A stretch of DNA of 13,297 nucleotides from an uncultured Coriobacteriales bacterium. GTDB lineage: Bacteria > Actinomycetota > Coriobacteriia > Coriobacteriales > Atopobiaceae. The translations under genes and the position numbers were made by a program. The stretch is taken from assembly GCA_946530775.1 (NCBI GenBank), contig CAMNAH010000014.1, positions 1 through 13,297 of the forward strand. Direction: 5' to 3'. Shown here piece after piece: positions 7,445 to 13,297 of this stretch (position 1 is its first letter; each line of letters begins with the position of its first letter). The notes under the pieces are model-generated. The model saw only the letters and a list, made by a program, of their open reading frames with translations. It searched no databases and was not told the DNA's origin.

Positions 7445-8356
7445 ATGGAGGATAAGGCGCGCGTGAGGCGCGGCATCGTCATGACGCTTGTCGGCGGCAC
7501 GCTCTGGGGTATCAACGGCACCGTCGCGAAGTACCTCATGAACACCTATGCCGTCGATCCGCTGTGGTTCGCCTGCATGCGCGAGCTGCTGGGCTGCTGG
7601 TTCTTCCTCGTGCCTGCGTGGCTTCTCAACCGCGAGGCCCTGGTCGACGCCGTCTCGCGTCCGAAGAACCTTCTCTGGATCTACGGCGTGGGCCTCTCGG
7701 CCATCCTCTTCTCGCAGATCTCGTATCTGCAGGCGATCTTCTGGACCAACTCGGCAACCGCGACCATCATCCAGAGCCTGGGCATGCTCCTCGTGCTGGG
7801 CTACGTGTGCATCTCGATGCGGCGTGCGCCGCGCAAGCGCGAGGCCTTCGGCATCGTCTGCGCGCTCGTGGGCACCTATCTGGTGGCGACGGGCGGCCGC
7901 CCCGGCGAGCTCGCCCTTCCCGCGGAAGGCGCCATCTGGGGAATCCTGCTCGCCGTATCGTCTGCATGCCTCTCCATCGTGCCCAAGCGCGCCATGGAGC
8001 GCTGGAGCAACCTCGTGGTGAATGGGCTGGCGTTTCTCATGTCGGGCATCACGCTCGCGGTCTTCGTGCGCCCCTGGGAGCATATGCCCGCGTTCGATGC
8101 CGTGGGCATCGCGCTCTTCTCGTTCTGCATCGTGCTTGGGACGTTCGGCGCCTACGGCCTCTTCACGCAGGGCGTCAAGGATGCGGGGTCCATGCGTGCG
8201 GCGCTGCTCGGCTCGATCGAGCCCATCACGGCGACCATCGCCACGACGCTATGGCTTCACACGGAATTCTCAGTCGCCGAGCTCGTGGGATTCGTGCTCA
8301 TCATGGCGATGGTGTTCCTCACCGCGGGAACCGACTCCGAGGAGCGCGCCGATTAA
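7445..8356 (+). CDS. EamA/DMT-family permease
   Basis: A 303-aa inner-membrane protein with about ten hydrophobic segments arranged as two five-helix EamA repeats. The first repeat opens with VMTLVGGTLWGINGTVAKYL and holds YLQAIFWTNSATATIIQSLG; the second opens with GAIWGILLAVSSACLSIV and holds ALLGSIEPITATIATTLWL. The paired 'A..I..L.P....' helices before the last segments are the hallmark of the drug/metabolite transporter superfamily, which exports or imports amino acids and other small metabolites. The substrate is unknown. The start is supported by AGAGAAGG (7433-7440) ahead of the ATG. The message probably carries the 34-bp hairpin in its leader. Its TAA stop overlaps the stop of the convergent Na/Pi-family gene in one TTAA. 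Confidence 0.9.
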   Translation: MEDKARVRRGIVMTLVGGTLWGINGTVAKYLMNTYAVDPLWFACMRELLGCWFFLVPAWLLNREALVDAVSRPKNLLWIYGVGLSAILFSQISYLQAIFWTNSATATIIQSLGMLLVLGYVCISMRRAPRKREAFGIVCALVGTYLVATGGRPGELALPAEGAIWGILLAVSSACLSIVPKRAMERWSNLVVNGLAFLMSGITLAVFVRPWEHMPAFDAVGIALFSFCIVLGTFGAYGLFTQGVKDAGSMRAALLGSIEPITATIATTLWLHTEFSVAELVGFVLIMAMVFLTAGTDSEERAD

Positions 8357-10041
8357 CGGGGCCTGTGCGCGGCCTTCGCGATATTGACGAAGTGGTCGCC
8401 CACCCTCTCGGTGTCCATCGCGAGCGAGTAGAACCGCGTGCCCGACTCAGGCGTGCACGCGCCCTCCGACATGCGCTCGATATAGTTCTCGGCCATCTTA
8501 TCGGTGATGTCGTTCACCCTGTTCTCAGCGTCATAGGCCTGCTGGACCTCGCGGTCGTCGCCGTGCATGTAGGCGCTCAGGGCGTGCTCGTACAGATCCT
8601 CGATGAGCTCCTCCGCCGCCTTGATTTCCACGACCTCAGCGGGTGCGAAGGTCTGTCCGAGCTCTGAGAGCGACTGGGAATACTCGACGATGTTCTCGGC
8701 GTAGTCGCCCACGCGCTCGAGGTCGGAGATGGTGTGGAACGCGCCCGAGAGGTACGCCTGGTCGATCTCGCCCAAGCGCTCGTTCAGAAGCTTCGTGATG
8801 AACCTGACGAGGTCGCGGTTGATGTGGTCGAGCTCGCGCTCGTTCTCCTCGAATGCGGGGAGGCCTTTGAAGTCCATGGTTGCGGCCATGTTCATCGCCG
8901 ACCTGAAATTGTCGCGTGCGATGCCGGCCATGTTTGCGATCTCGGTCTTGACCTGCGCCACGGCGATGACGGGCGTGGCGAGCATGTTCTCATCGACGTA
9001 GTGGAGCTGGATCTTGCTCGAGGAATCAGGTTCGGCAACGGGCGCGCCCTCGGGGATGAGACGGGTCACGAAGGCCACGAGCATGTCGGAAAGCGGCAGG
9101 GCGACGATGACTGCGATCACGTTGAAGACGGTGTGGAACACGGCGAGCTGGGTTTGCGGGGCGCCGGGGAAGGCACCTTCGAAGATCGACCCCAGCGAGA
9201 CCGAGCCGCCCGTGAAGAACCTGATGGCCAGTCCGATGAGCGTGAACAGGACGACGCCGCCGATGTTGAAGATGAGGTGGATGGCGGCCGTGCGCTTGGC
9301 ATTCGCGCCGCTTGTGATGCTCGCGATGACCGATACCACGCAGGAACCGATGTTGGAGCCCATGGTGAGGAAGATGCCCTGGTCGAGCGTGATGAGGCCG
9401 GTGACGAGCATGGTGATGGCCACCGAGGTCATGACCGACGAGCTCTGGATGATGGCGGTGAGGATGGCGCCCGTGAGGATGAGCAACGCGCCGTTCTTGA
9501 TGGAGGCGAGGAAGGTGCGCACGCCCTCGAGCTGGGCGAAGCCCTCCATGGAGCTGCTCATCATGGAGAGGCCGATGAACAGCATGCCGAAGCCCGTGAT
9601 GATGCCGCCGATGGTCTTGACGGTATCGCTCTTCGACTTCTGTGCGAGAAGCGCGCCGAGGCAGGTGAAGGCCGAGAAGATCACCGTGGTGGAGACGGAA
9701 TTGCCGCCGCCCAGGCCGAGCGCCACGATATGGGCGGTGATGGTGGTGCCGATGTTGGCGCCGAACACGATGGCCGCAGCCTGCGAGAGGGTCATGATGC
9801 CCGCGTTCACGAAGCCGATCACCATGACGGTGGTGGCACCGGAGCTCTGGATGGCGGCCGTGCCCACGGTGCCGATGCCGACGCCGATGAGCTTGCTCCT
9901 CGATGCCTTCGCGAACATGGCGCGCAGCTTGTCGCTTCCGATGCTCTCGAGGTTATCGCTCATCATCTTGCAGGCGATGAGGAAGATACCGATGCCTGCG
10001 AGAAGCGACAGGATGGAGGCGGCTGCGGCGGTTGAATCCAT
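8353..10041 (-). CDS. Na/Pi-cotransporter II family protein with C-terminal PhoU-like domain
   Basis: A 562-aa membrane protein. The N-terminal ~330 residues hold about eight hydrophobic segments and the two inverted QSS signature repeats of the NptA/YjbB family: TAAIQSSGATT (61-71) and TAIIQSSSVMT (194-204), each followed by a GxNIG element (GANIGTT, GSNIGSC). The C-terminal ~200 residues are helical and PhoU-like (DLERVGDYAENIVEYS, TERVGDHFVNIAKAA). E. coli YjbB of this family exports phosphate; animal relatives import it with Na+. The ATG at 10039-10041 follows AGGAG with eight bases between. The gene lies downstream of a yybP-ykoY Mn2+ riboswitch and a terminator, so it is predicted to be induced by Mn2+. 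That suggests a role in manganese (or Mn-phosphate) homeostasis. Confidence 0.92.
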   Translation of the reverse strand: MDSTAAAASILSLLAGIGIFLIACKMMSDNLESIGSDKLRAMFAKASRSKLIGVGIGTVGTAAIQSSGATTVMVIGFVNAGIMTLSQAAAIVFGANIGTTITAHIVALGLGGGNSVSTTVIFSAFTCLGALLAQKSKSDTVKTIGGIITGFGMLFIGLSMMSSSMEGFAQLEGVRTFLASIKNGALLILTGAILTAIIQSSSVMTSVAITMLVTGLITLDQGIFLTMGSNIGSCVVSVIASITSGANAKRTAAIHLIFNIGGVVLFTLIGLAIRFFTGGSVSLGSIFEGAFPGAPQTQLAVFHTVFNVIAVIVALPLSDMLVAFVTRLIPEGAPVAEPDSSSKIQLHYVDENMLATPVIAVAQVKTEIANMAGIARDNFRSAMNMAATMDFKGLPAFEENERELDHINRDLVRFITKLLNERLGEIDQAYLSGAFHTISDLERVGDYAENIVEYSQSLSELGQTFAPAEVVEIKAAEELIEDLYEHALSAYMHGDDREVQQAYDAENRVNDITDKMAENYIERMSEGACTPESGTRFYSLAMDTERVGDHFVNIAKAAHRPR

Positions 10042-10066
10042 GGGACGTGCTCCTGTGTGGTCGCAG

Positions 10067-10119
10067 CAAAAAGCGAGACTCCTGCTGCATGGCTGACAAT
10101 GCGGCAAAAAGTCTCGCTT
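10067..10119 (-). terminator. Riboswitch-controlled intrinsic terminator ahead of the Na/Pi-family gene
   Basis: On the minus strand AAGCGAGACT (10110-10119) pairs perfectly with AGTCTCGCTT (10071-10080). An inner 8-bp stem with one G-U pair (10083-10090 with 10099-10106) lies inside. The hairpin is followed by five T residues (complement of 10068-10072), then the ribosome-binding site and ATG. The 5' arm is also the 3' strand of the riboswitch aptamer, so the two folds exclude each other. Confidence 0.88.
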
Positions 10120-10210
10120 CTGAGAGCATGGCCCGGGGATGGTGTCTTGATCCCGTACTGACGAAACCATGCTACATGCCCGAGGGGGCATGCAAGCTAC
10201 TCCCTTTTCA
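10105..10210 (-). ncRNA. yybP-ykoY (Mn2+-sensing) riboswitch aptamer
   Basis: Read on the minus strand, all conserved parts are in order. P1 is AAAAG (10204-10208) with CTTTT (10107-10111). Loop L1 is GGAGTAGC. P2 is CATGCCC/GGGCATG (10175-10192). P3 is CATGG/CCATG (10167-10171 with 10127-10131). L3 is TCGTCAGTACG (10154-10164), followed by a GGAT/ATCC mini-hairpin and CCGG. The 3' strand is AGCGAGA (10112-10118). The L. lactis Mn2+ riboswitch has the same GGAGUAGC, UCGUCANUNCG, CCGG and AGCRAGA elements. P4 is very short or absent. Ligand binding would hold the 3' strand in P1/L1 and stop the terminator forming, so Mn2+ should turn the gene on. Confidence 0.92.
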
Positions 10211-10217
10211 TGAGCAA

Positions 10218-10226
10218 ATCATAGCA
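10218..10226 (-). promoter_or_regulatory. Extended -10 promoter driving the riboswitch and Na/Pi-family gene
   Basis: On the minus strand TGCTATGAT fits TGnTAnnnT, with TATGAT at 10218-10223. Transcription would start near 10211, a few bases before the first aptamer base. No good -35 is seen, as is common with extended -10 promoters. Confidence 0.65.
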
Positions 10227-10303
10227 GAGCAAGGCGGGTAAGACTAACTTGCGGTTGGAAATCGGATAAGGAAATAGGTTAAGGAAGAACGTGCTGACCG
10301 CGC

Positions 10304-11425
10304 TTAGAGCTGGTCGGTGGGCCAGACCTGGACCATATAGTATGCCGTGGCGGAATACCATGCGTCTCCCGGCGGGCAGTAGCGCGCGGCGGCCGCGTAG
10401 GTGAGCGTATAGCCGTATCCGCTCGCAAGGCCGGCGACGTGTGCGCGAATGCTCGAATCCCAGTCGTAGCCCAGATAGGCGAACCAGCCCCAGGCGTTGT
10501 AGGGCTCGAAGCAGTAGTAGCCCTTGGAGCTCTCGACGGCGGCGATGGCGGGCGACCAGCGCGGGTCCACGCCGTAATCCCAAGCCGCCTCGGCGAAGGC
10601 GTATCCGTAGCCCGAGAGGGGAGTGCCGGCGAGGAAGTTGTCGATGCGTCCCGACCACACCTGCACGTAGTAATCGCGCGTGGTGACCACCGAATCCGTG
10701 TTGACGTTTCCGGAATCGCTGCCCTGCGAGGGCGTCGAGCCGCCGGTGGCGCCGGTATCGGGGGAGGACGGAATCTCGACGGTCGCCTGCTGGCCGCTGG
10801 CGTTGGTGAAGGTCTCCTGCTTGGCGGCCTCCTCGATGGCGCGCTCGCGGGCTGCGCGCTCCGCCTCCTCCTGGGCGAGGATGGCGGCCTGCAGCTCCTC
10901 GCGTGCGGCTACGGCGGCATCGAGCGCATCCTGCGCTGCGGCGCGTTCCGCCTCGGCGAGGGCCATGTCGTTGGCAAGCGCCTGGCGCGTGGCCGTGAGC
11001 TCCGCATCGAGGTCGATGAGTGCCTGGAGCTCGCTGTTGTTGCGCGTCTGGATGATGTCGAGGTACTGGATGGTCGCCAGCATGTCATAGAAGCTGTCGG
11101 CCGAGAGCACCATCTCGATGAGGCCGGGGGCGTCGCGGGAGATGCGATACTGCCAGCGGATGGAGTCGCTCGTGCGCTGGCGCTGCTCGGGGAGAATGGC
11201 CTCGATCTCGGCGATCCTTGCCTCGTTGGCCTCGATCTGGGCCTGGAGCTCTTCTATATGCTTGACGGTGGTGTCGTATTCGTCGCTGCAGCGCACAACC
11301 TCGGCCTGAAGCTCAGCCATGGTTGCCGCTTGAGCGCGCGCGGGCATAAGGATGATGGCGCCGAACATCGCTGCTATAAGCATGAATGCAGCGAAGGCGT
11401 TGCTATGTCTTGGCGTTTCGACCAA
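10304..11425 (-). CDS. Secreted coiled-coil protein with lysozyme-like C-terminal domain (putative peptidoglycan hydrolase)
   Basis: About 373 aa when started at TTG 11423-11425. The N-terminus is a signal peptide (a hydrophobic run AFAAFMLIAAMFGAIIL, then MPARAQA as a likely cleavage site). Two Glu/Ala/Gln-rich coiled-coil regions follow (about residues 36-90 and 130-205), similar to the N-terminal part of CwlO/NlpC-P60-associated proteins. A Ser/Gly/Thr-rich linker (about 210-250) leads to a C-terminal domain with AIAAVESSKG and YNAWGW, which resembles the active-site Glu region of lysozyme-like transglycosylases and glucosaminidases (Glu298 here). The true activity is unproven. TTG is chosen because AGGGGA stands six bases before it; an in-frame ATG at 11453-11455 would add ten residues (MCCTTFRGHS) with no Shine-Dalgarno. 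It is divergent from uppP, another cell-wall gene. Confidence 0.8.
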   Translation of the reverse strand: MVETPRHSNAFAAFMLIAAMFGAIILMPARAQAATMAELQAEVVRCSDEYDTTVKHIEELQAQIEANEARIAEIEAILPEQRQRTSDSIRWQYRISRDAPGLIEMVLSADSFYDMLATIQYLDIIQTRNNSELQALIDLDAELTATRQALANDMALAEAERAAAQDALDAAVAAREELQAAILAQEEAERAARERAIEEAAKQETFTNASGQQATVEIPSSPDTGATGGSTPSQGSDSGNVNTDSVVTTRDYYVQVWSGRIDNFLAGTPLSGYGYAFAEAAWDYGVDPRWSPAIAAVESSKGYYCFEPYNAWGWFAYLGYDWDSSIRAHVAGLASGYGYTLTYAAAARYCPPGDAWYSATAYYMVQVWPTDQL

Positions 11426-11431
11426 GCTATG

Positions 11432-11437
11432 TCCCCT
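11432..11437 (-). promoter_or_regulatory. Ribosome-binding site supporting a TTG start for the coiled-coil protein
   Basis: On the minus strand AGGGGA stands six bases before TTG (11423-11425). Starting there gives a compact signal peptide beginning M-VETPRHSN. The upstream ATG at 11455 lacks a comparable site. Confidence 0.5.
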
Positions 11438-11597
11438 AAACGTCGTACAGCACATGCCGTACTACTTTACCGTAGTTTCGCCGAAGTCACGTATCTTCCA
11501 CGATTCGAGTACGTTGATGGAGTGCAGGCGCGTAAGGACTTTCAAGGTTATCATGAATAGATAGCAAAGGTATGGAGAAGTTCGGCGGGAGGCACGA

Positions 11598-12494
11598 GTG
11601 GACATCATCGAGCTGTTGAAAGCGGCATTGTACGGTCTCGTGGAGGGTATCACGGAGTGGCTGCCCATCTCGTCGACGGGTCACATGCTGCTGCTTGACC
11701 AGTTCGTCAAGCTCAACGTATCCGATGCCTTCTGGACGATGTTTCTCGTGGTCATCCAGCTGGGCGCCATCCTCGCCGTCGTGGTGCTCTACTTCGGGCG
11801 CCTCAATCCCTTCTCCTTTAAGAAGACGCCCGAGGAGCGCAAGAACACCTGGCTGCTCTGGGGCAAGATCGTGGTTGCGTGCATTCCCGCGGCCGTGGTG
11901 GGCATCCCGCTGGACGACTGGATGGACGAGCATCTCTCGGGGCCGTTCGTGATCGCCGCCGCGCTCATCGTGTACGGCATCGCGTTCATCGTGCTCGAGA
12001 GCAAGCGCAATGCGCGCGCTGCCGAGGTGCCCTCCGGCCGTCACTTCGCCAACGCATCTGCGCTGGCAGGCGCCGATTCGCTCGCCACGACGGCAACCCT
12101 TGAGGACCTCTCTTGGAAGACGGCCATCGGGATCGGCCTGTTCCAGGTGCTCTCGCTCGTGCCGGGAACCTCGCGCTCGGGCTCCACGATCATCGGCGGC
12201 CTCGCGCTGGGCTGCGCCCGCCCGGTTGCGGCGGAGTTCACGTTCTTCCTGGCGATACCCGTTATGTTCGGTGCCTCGCTGCTGCGCCTCGTGAAGTACT
12301 TCGTGGGCGGCGGCGCGTTTGTCGCCTCCGAATTCGCCATTCTCGGCGTGGGCTCTGTCGTGGCGTTTGTCGTCTCGCTCATCGCCATCAAGTTCCTCGT
12401 GGGATTCGTGCGCAAGCATGACTTCAAGCCCTTCGGCGTCTATCGCATCGTCCTGGGCATCGCCGTTATCGCATACTTCGCGCTCGCCCGTTAG
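11598..12494 (+). CDS. uppP: Undecaprenyl-diphosphatase UppP (BacA)
   Basis: A 298-aa integral membrane enzyme that removes a phosphate from undecaprenyl diphosphate, returning the lipid carrier to peptidoglycan and other glycan synthesis; it also gives bacitracin tolerance. The catalytic elements are present: EGITEWLPISSTGH (residues 16-29, with Glu16, Glu20 and His29) and PGTSRSGST (189-197, Arg193). About eight hydrophobic segments follow the family pattern. A polar stretch near 137-170 appears longer than in E. coli UppP. The start is GTG at 11598, supported by GGGAGG at 11587-11592; the coding frame has no better ATG nearby. It is divergent from the coiled-coil cell-wall protein across a 172-bp gap. 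No clear terminator follows before the next promoter. Confidence 0.96.
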   Translation: MDIIELLKAALYGLVEGITEWLPISSTGHMLLLDQFVKLNVSDAFWTMFLVVIQLGAILAVVVLYFGRLNPFSFKKTPEERKNTWLLWGKIVVACIPAAVVGIPLDDWMDEHLSGPFVIAAALIVYGIAFIVLESKRNARAAEVPSGRHFANASALAGADSLATTATLEDLSWKTAIGIGLFQVLSLVPGTSRSGSTIIGGLALGCARPVAAEFTFFLAIPVMFGASLLRLVKYFVGGGAFVASEFAILGVGSVVAFVVSLIAIKFLVGFVRKHDFKPFGVYRIVLGIAVIAYFALAR

Positions 12495-12539
12495 GAAACG
12501 CCGTTCGGCCGCATACGTTTTCAGCTCTGTTACAGCGGT

Positions 12540-12567
12540 TTGATAAATACCTTCTCCTAGGTATGAT
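12540..12567 (+). promoter_or_regulatory. Strong sigma-70-type promoter of the ABC transporter leader
   Basis: TTGATA (12540-12545, 5 of 6) and TATGAT (12562-12567, 5 of 6) are 16 bp apart. Transcription should start at about 12574-12576, at or beside the ATG of the leader peptide. Confidence 0.8.
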
Positions 12568-12575
12568 TTAAAGCC

Positions 12576-12626
12576 ATGAAGACGTTTACCGTACATATGG
12601 TGTGGAGCTGTTGCGCCTGTTCGTAG
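12576..12626 (+). CDS. Cysteine-rich 16-aa leader peptide (putative attenuator uORF)
   Basis: The frame ATG...TAG encodes MKTFTVHMVWSCCACS. Three of the last five residues are Cys (codons TGT, TGC, TGT at 12609-12620). The ATG lies eight bases after a good -10 element, leaving no room for a ribosome-binding site, so it would be translated as a leaderless message. Short leaderless ORFs with terminal Cys codons act as cysteine-responsive attenuators in mycobacteria; this one resembles them in size, position and codon placement. It is followed by alternating complementary RNA segments and then an amino-acid transporter gene. No protein evidence is available. Confidence 0.65.
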   Translation: MKTFTVHMVWSCCACS

Positions 12627-12660
12627 CCCGGACTCGGGCCTTTGTGCCCGCGGGTCGGGC
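12626..12660 (+). promoter_or_regulatory. Alternating hairpin region of a putative attenuator
   Basis: Four segments alternate: 1 = GCCCG (12626-12630), 2 = CGGGC (12635-12639), 3 = GCCCG (12646-12650), 4 = CGGGC (12656-12660). Pairings 1:2 plus 3:4 compete with 2:3. Segment 1 starts within the leader-peptide stop codon. A ribosome stalled on the last Cys codon would cover segment 1 and leave 2 free to pair with 3; a ribosome at the stop would cover 1 and 2 and let 3:4 form. No T-tract follows 3:4, so the output may be Rho-dependent or translational. Confidence 0.55.
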
Positions 12661-12742
12661 GACCTTGGGGAGTCTGGGCGCCATCATCGTCTTCGTTTCG
12701 CGCTTGCTCGCATGTACGCATCGCATCGTTTAGAAACCATGT

Positions 12743-12772
12743 TTTAGGGGCATCATGGGAATGTGCCCCAAA
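12743..12772 (+). promoter_or_regulatory. Hairpin just upstream of the ABC lipoprotein ribosome-binding site
   Basis: GGGGCA (12747-12752) pairs with TGCCCC (12764-12769), and TTT (12743-12745) can pair with AAA (12770-12772) across one bulged A. It ends two bases before the AGGAAGGAAGGG ribosome-binding region (12774-12785). It could affect ribosome access or simply be an mRNA-stabilising element. Confidence 0.45.
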
Positions 12773-12792
12773 CAGGAAGGAAGGGAACCACC

Positions 12793-13297
12793 ATGAAATC
12801 CGCCAACATCAGCCGTCGTTCCGTCCTCGCGCTCGGCCTCGGCAGCGCAGCTCTCGCCCTCGCCGCGTGCGGCGGCGAAGCCCCCGCTCCCGCCGATGGC
12901 GGCTCCGACGCTCCCGCCGACGACGCCTCCGCCGATACCGCCCTCGATGCCGAGGCCTTCGACGCGCTCGTCCAGTCCGGCCCCATCGCCAACGAGGACG
13001 CCATCGCGGCCAGCGAGTGGGCCAAGCGCGTGAAGGAAGCCGGTGTCCTGCGTGTGGGCGGCGTCGAGACCTCCACGCTGTTCTCGCAGCTCAACGAGGT
13101 CGACGGCAAGCACCGCGGCTTCGACGCGGGCCTCTGGCAGCTGCTCGCCACCTACATCCTCGACGACGCCTCCGCCTACGAGCTCACCCTCGTCCAGTCC
13201 TCCACCCGCGAGTCGGTCCTGCAGAACGACACCGTTGACGCTGTCTTCGCCACCTACACCATCACCGACGCCCGCAAGGAGCTCATCTCCTTCGCCG
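12793..13297 (+). CDS. Amino-acid ABC transporter substrate-binding lipoprotein (SBP family 3), 5' part
   Basis: The first 168 codons are present; the gene runs off the window. The N-terminus has SRRSVLALG (a Tat-like twin Arg at 8-9) and a lipobox LAAC with the lipid-modified Cys at residue 26, then a Pro/Ala/Asp-rich linker. From about residue 75 the fold is periplasmic-binding-protein type 2: GVLRVGGVET, then HRGFDAGLWQLLATYIL, then TRESVLQNDTVDAVFATYTITDARKELISFA, which are the family-3 hallmarks for polar amino acids. It captures the ligand outside the membrane for a permease and ATPase, presumably encoded just beyond the window. The Cys-rich leader suggests cystine or cysteine as ligand; the sequence alone would also fit glutamate or other polar amino acids. 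AAGGG (12781-12785) seven bases before the ATG supports the start. Confidence 0.92.
   Translation, partial: MKSANISRRSVLALGLGSAALALAACGGEAPAPADGGSDAPADDASADTALDAEAFDALVQSGPIANEDAIAASEWAKRVKEAGVLRVGGVETSTLFSQLNEVDGKHRGFDAGLWQLLATYILDDASAYELTLVQSSTRESVLQNDTVDAVFATYTITDARKELISFA

Noticed and set aside
8734..10035. Open plus-strand frames of 360-433 codons antisense to the Na/Pi-family gene
   Set aside because: One translates to a low-complexity His/Asp/Glu/Gly-rich string and the other to a Met/Pro/Thr-rich string, both typical of shadow frames; the real protein is on the minus strand.
12626..12792. T-box or SAM-type riboswitch in the ABC transporter leader
   Set aside because: No T-box sequence (AGGGTGGnACCGCG-like) or S-box core is present; the alternating short GC stems and Cys-rich uORF fit attenuation better.

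Overview
The window is high-GC bacterial DNA with tightly spaced genes on both strands. Its contents fit an anaerobic gut actinomycete of the Coriobacteriia, most like Collinsella. The genus is an inference from GC content, ferredoxins, gene style and leaderless-looking promoters; no rRNA or other marker gene is present.

Layout. 1-659: the 3' part of an EttA-type ABC-F ATPase, then a strong two-way terminator (708-736). 759-1273 (minus): a normal 2[4Fe-4S] ferredoxin and, upstream of it, a 56-codon ferredoxin-like frame whose first cluster motif has lost three cysteines. 1356-4321 (plus): a stand-alone PTS EIIC-type membrane protein, an ADP-ribosylglycohydrolase, a 240-bp gap holding two copies of a 40-bp palindromic repeat, and a Cof-type HAD phosphatase. 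4318-7260 (minus): a 980-aa M16C (PreP-like) metalloprotease. 7261-7444: a divergent promoter region holding a perfect 34-bp inverted repeat. 7445-8356 (plus): an EamA/DMT permease. 8353-10041 (minus): a Na/Pi-cotransporter-family protein with a PhoU-like tail. 10304-11425 (minus): a secreted coiled-coil protein with a lysozyme-like C-terminal domain. 11598-12494 (plus): UppP, which recycles the undecaprenyl carrier. 12793-end (plus): an amino-acid ABC transporter lipoprotein, cut by the window edge.

The most interesting content is RNA-level regulation in the leaders of two transport genes. (1) The Na/Pi-family gene follows a clear yybP-ykoY (Mn2+) riboswitch whose 3' strand overlaps the 5' arm of an intrinsic terminator. 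This predicts a Mn2+-on switch for a protein normally thought of as a phosphate carrier. (2) The ABC-transporter lipoprotein has a leader of about 220 nt. It begins with an apparently leaderless 16-codon peptide ending Cys-Cys-Ala-Cys-Ser-stop, followed by four alternating complementary GCCCG/CGGGC segments. This is the geometry of a cysteine-responsive attenuator and suggests the transporter imports cystine or cysteine.

Two convergent gene pairs (HAD/M16C and EamA/Na-Pi) end on a shared 4-bp palindrome, CTAG and TTAA, which holds both stop codons and leaves no room for terminators.
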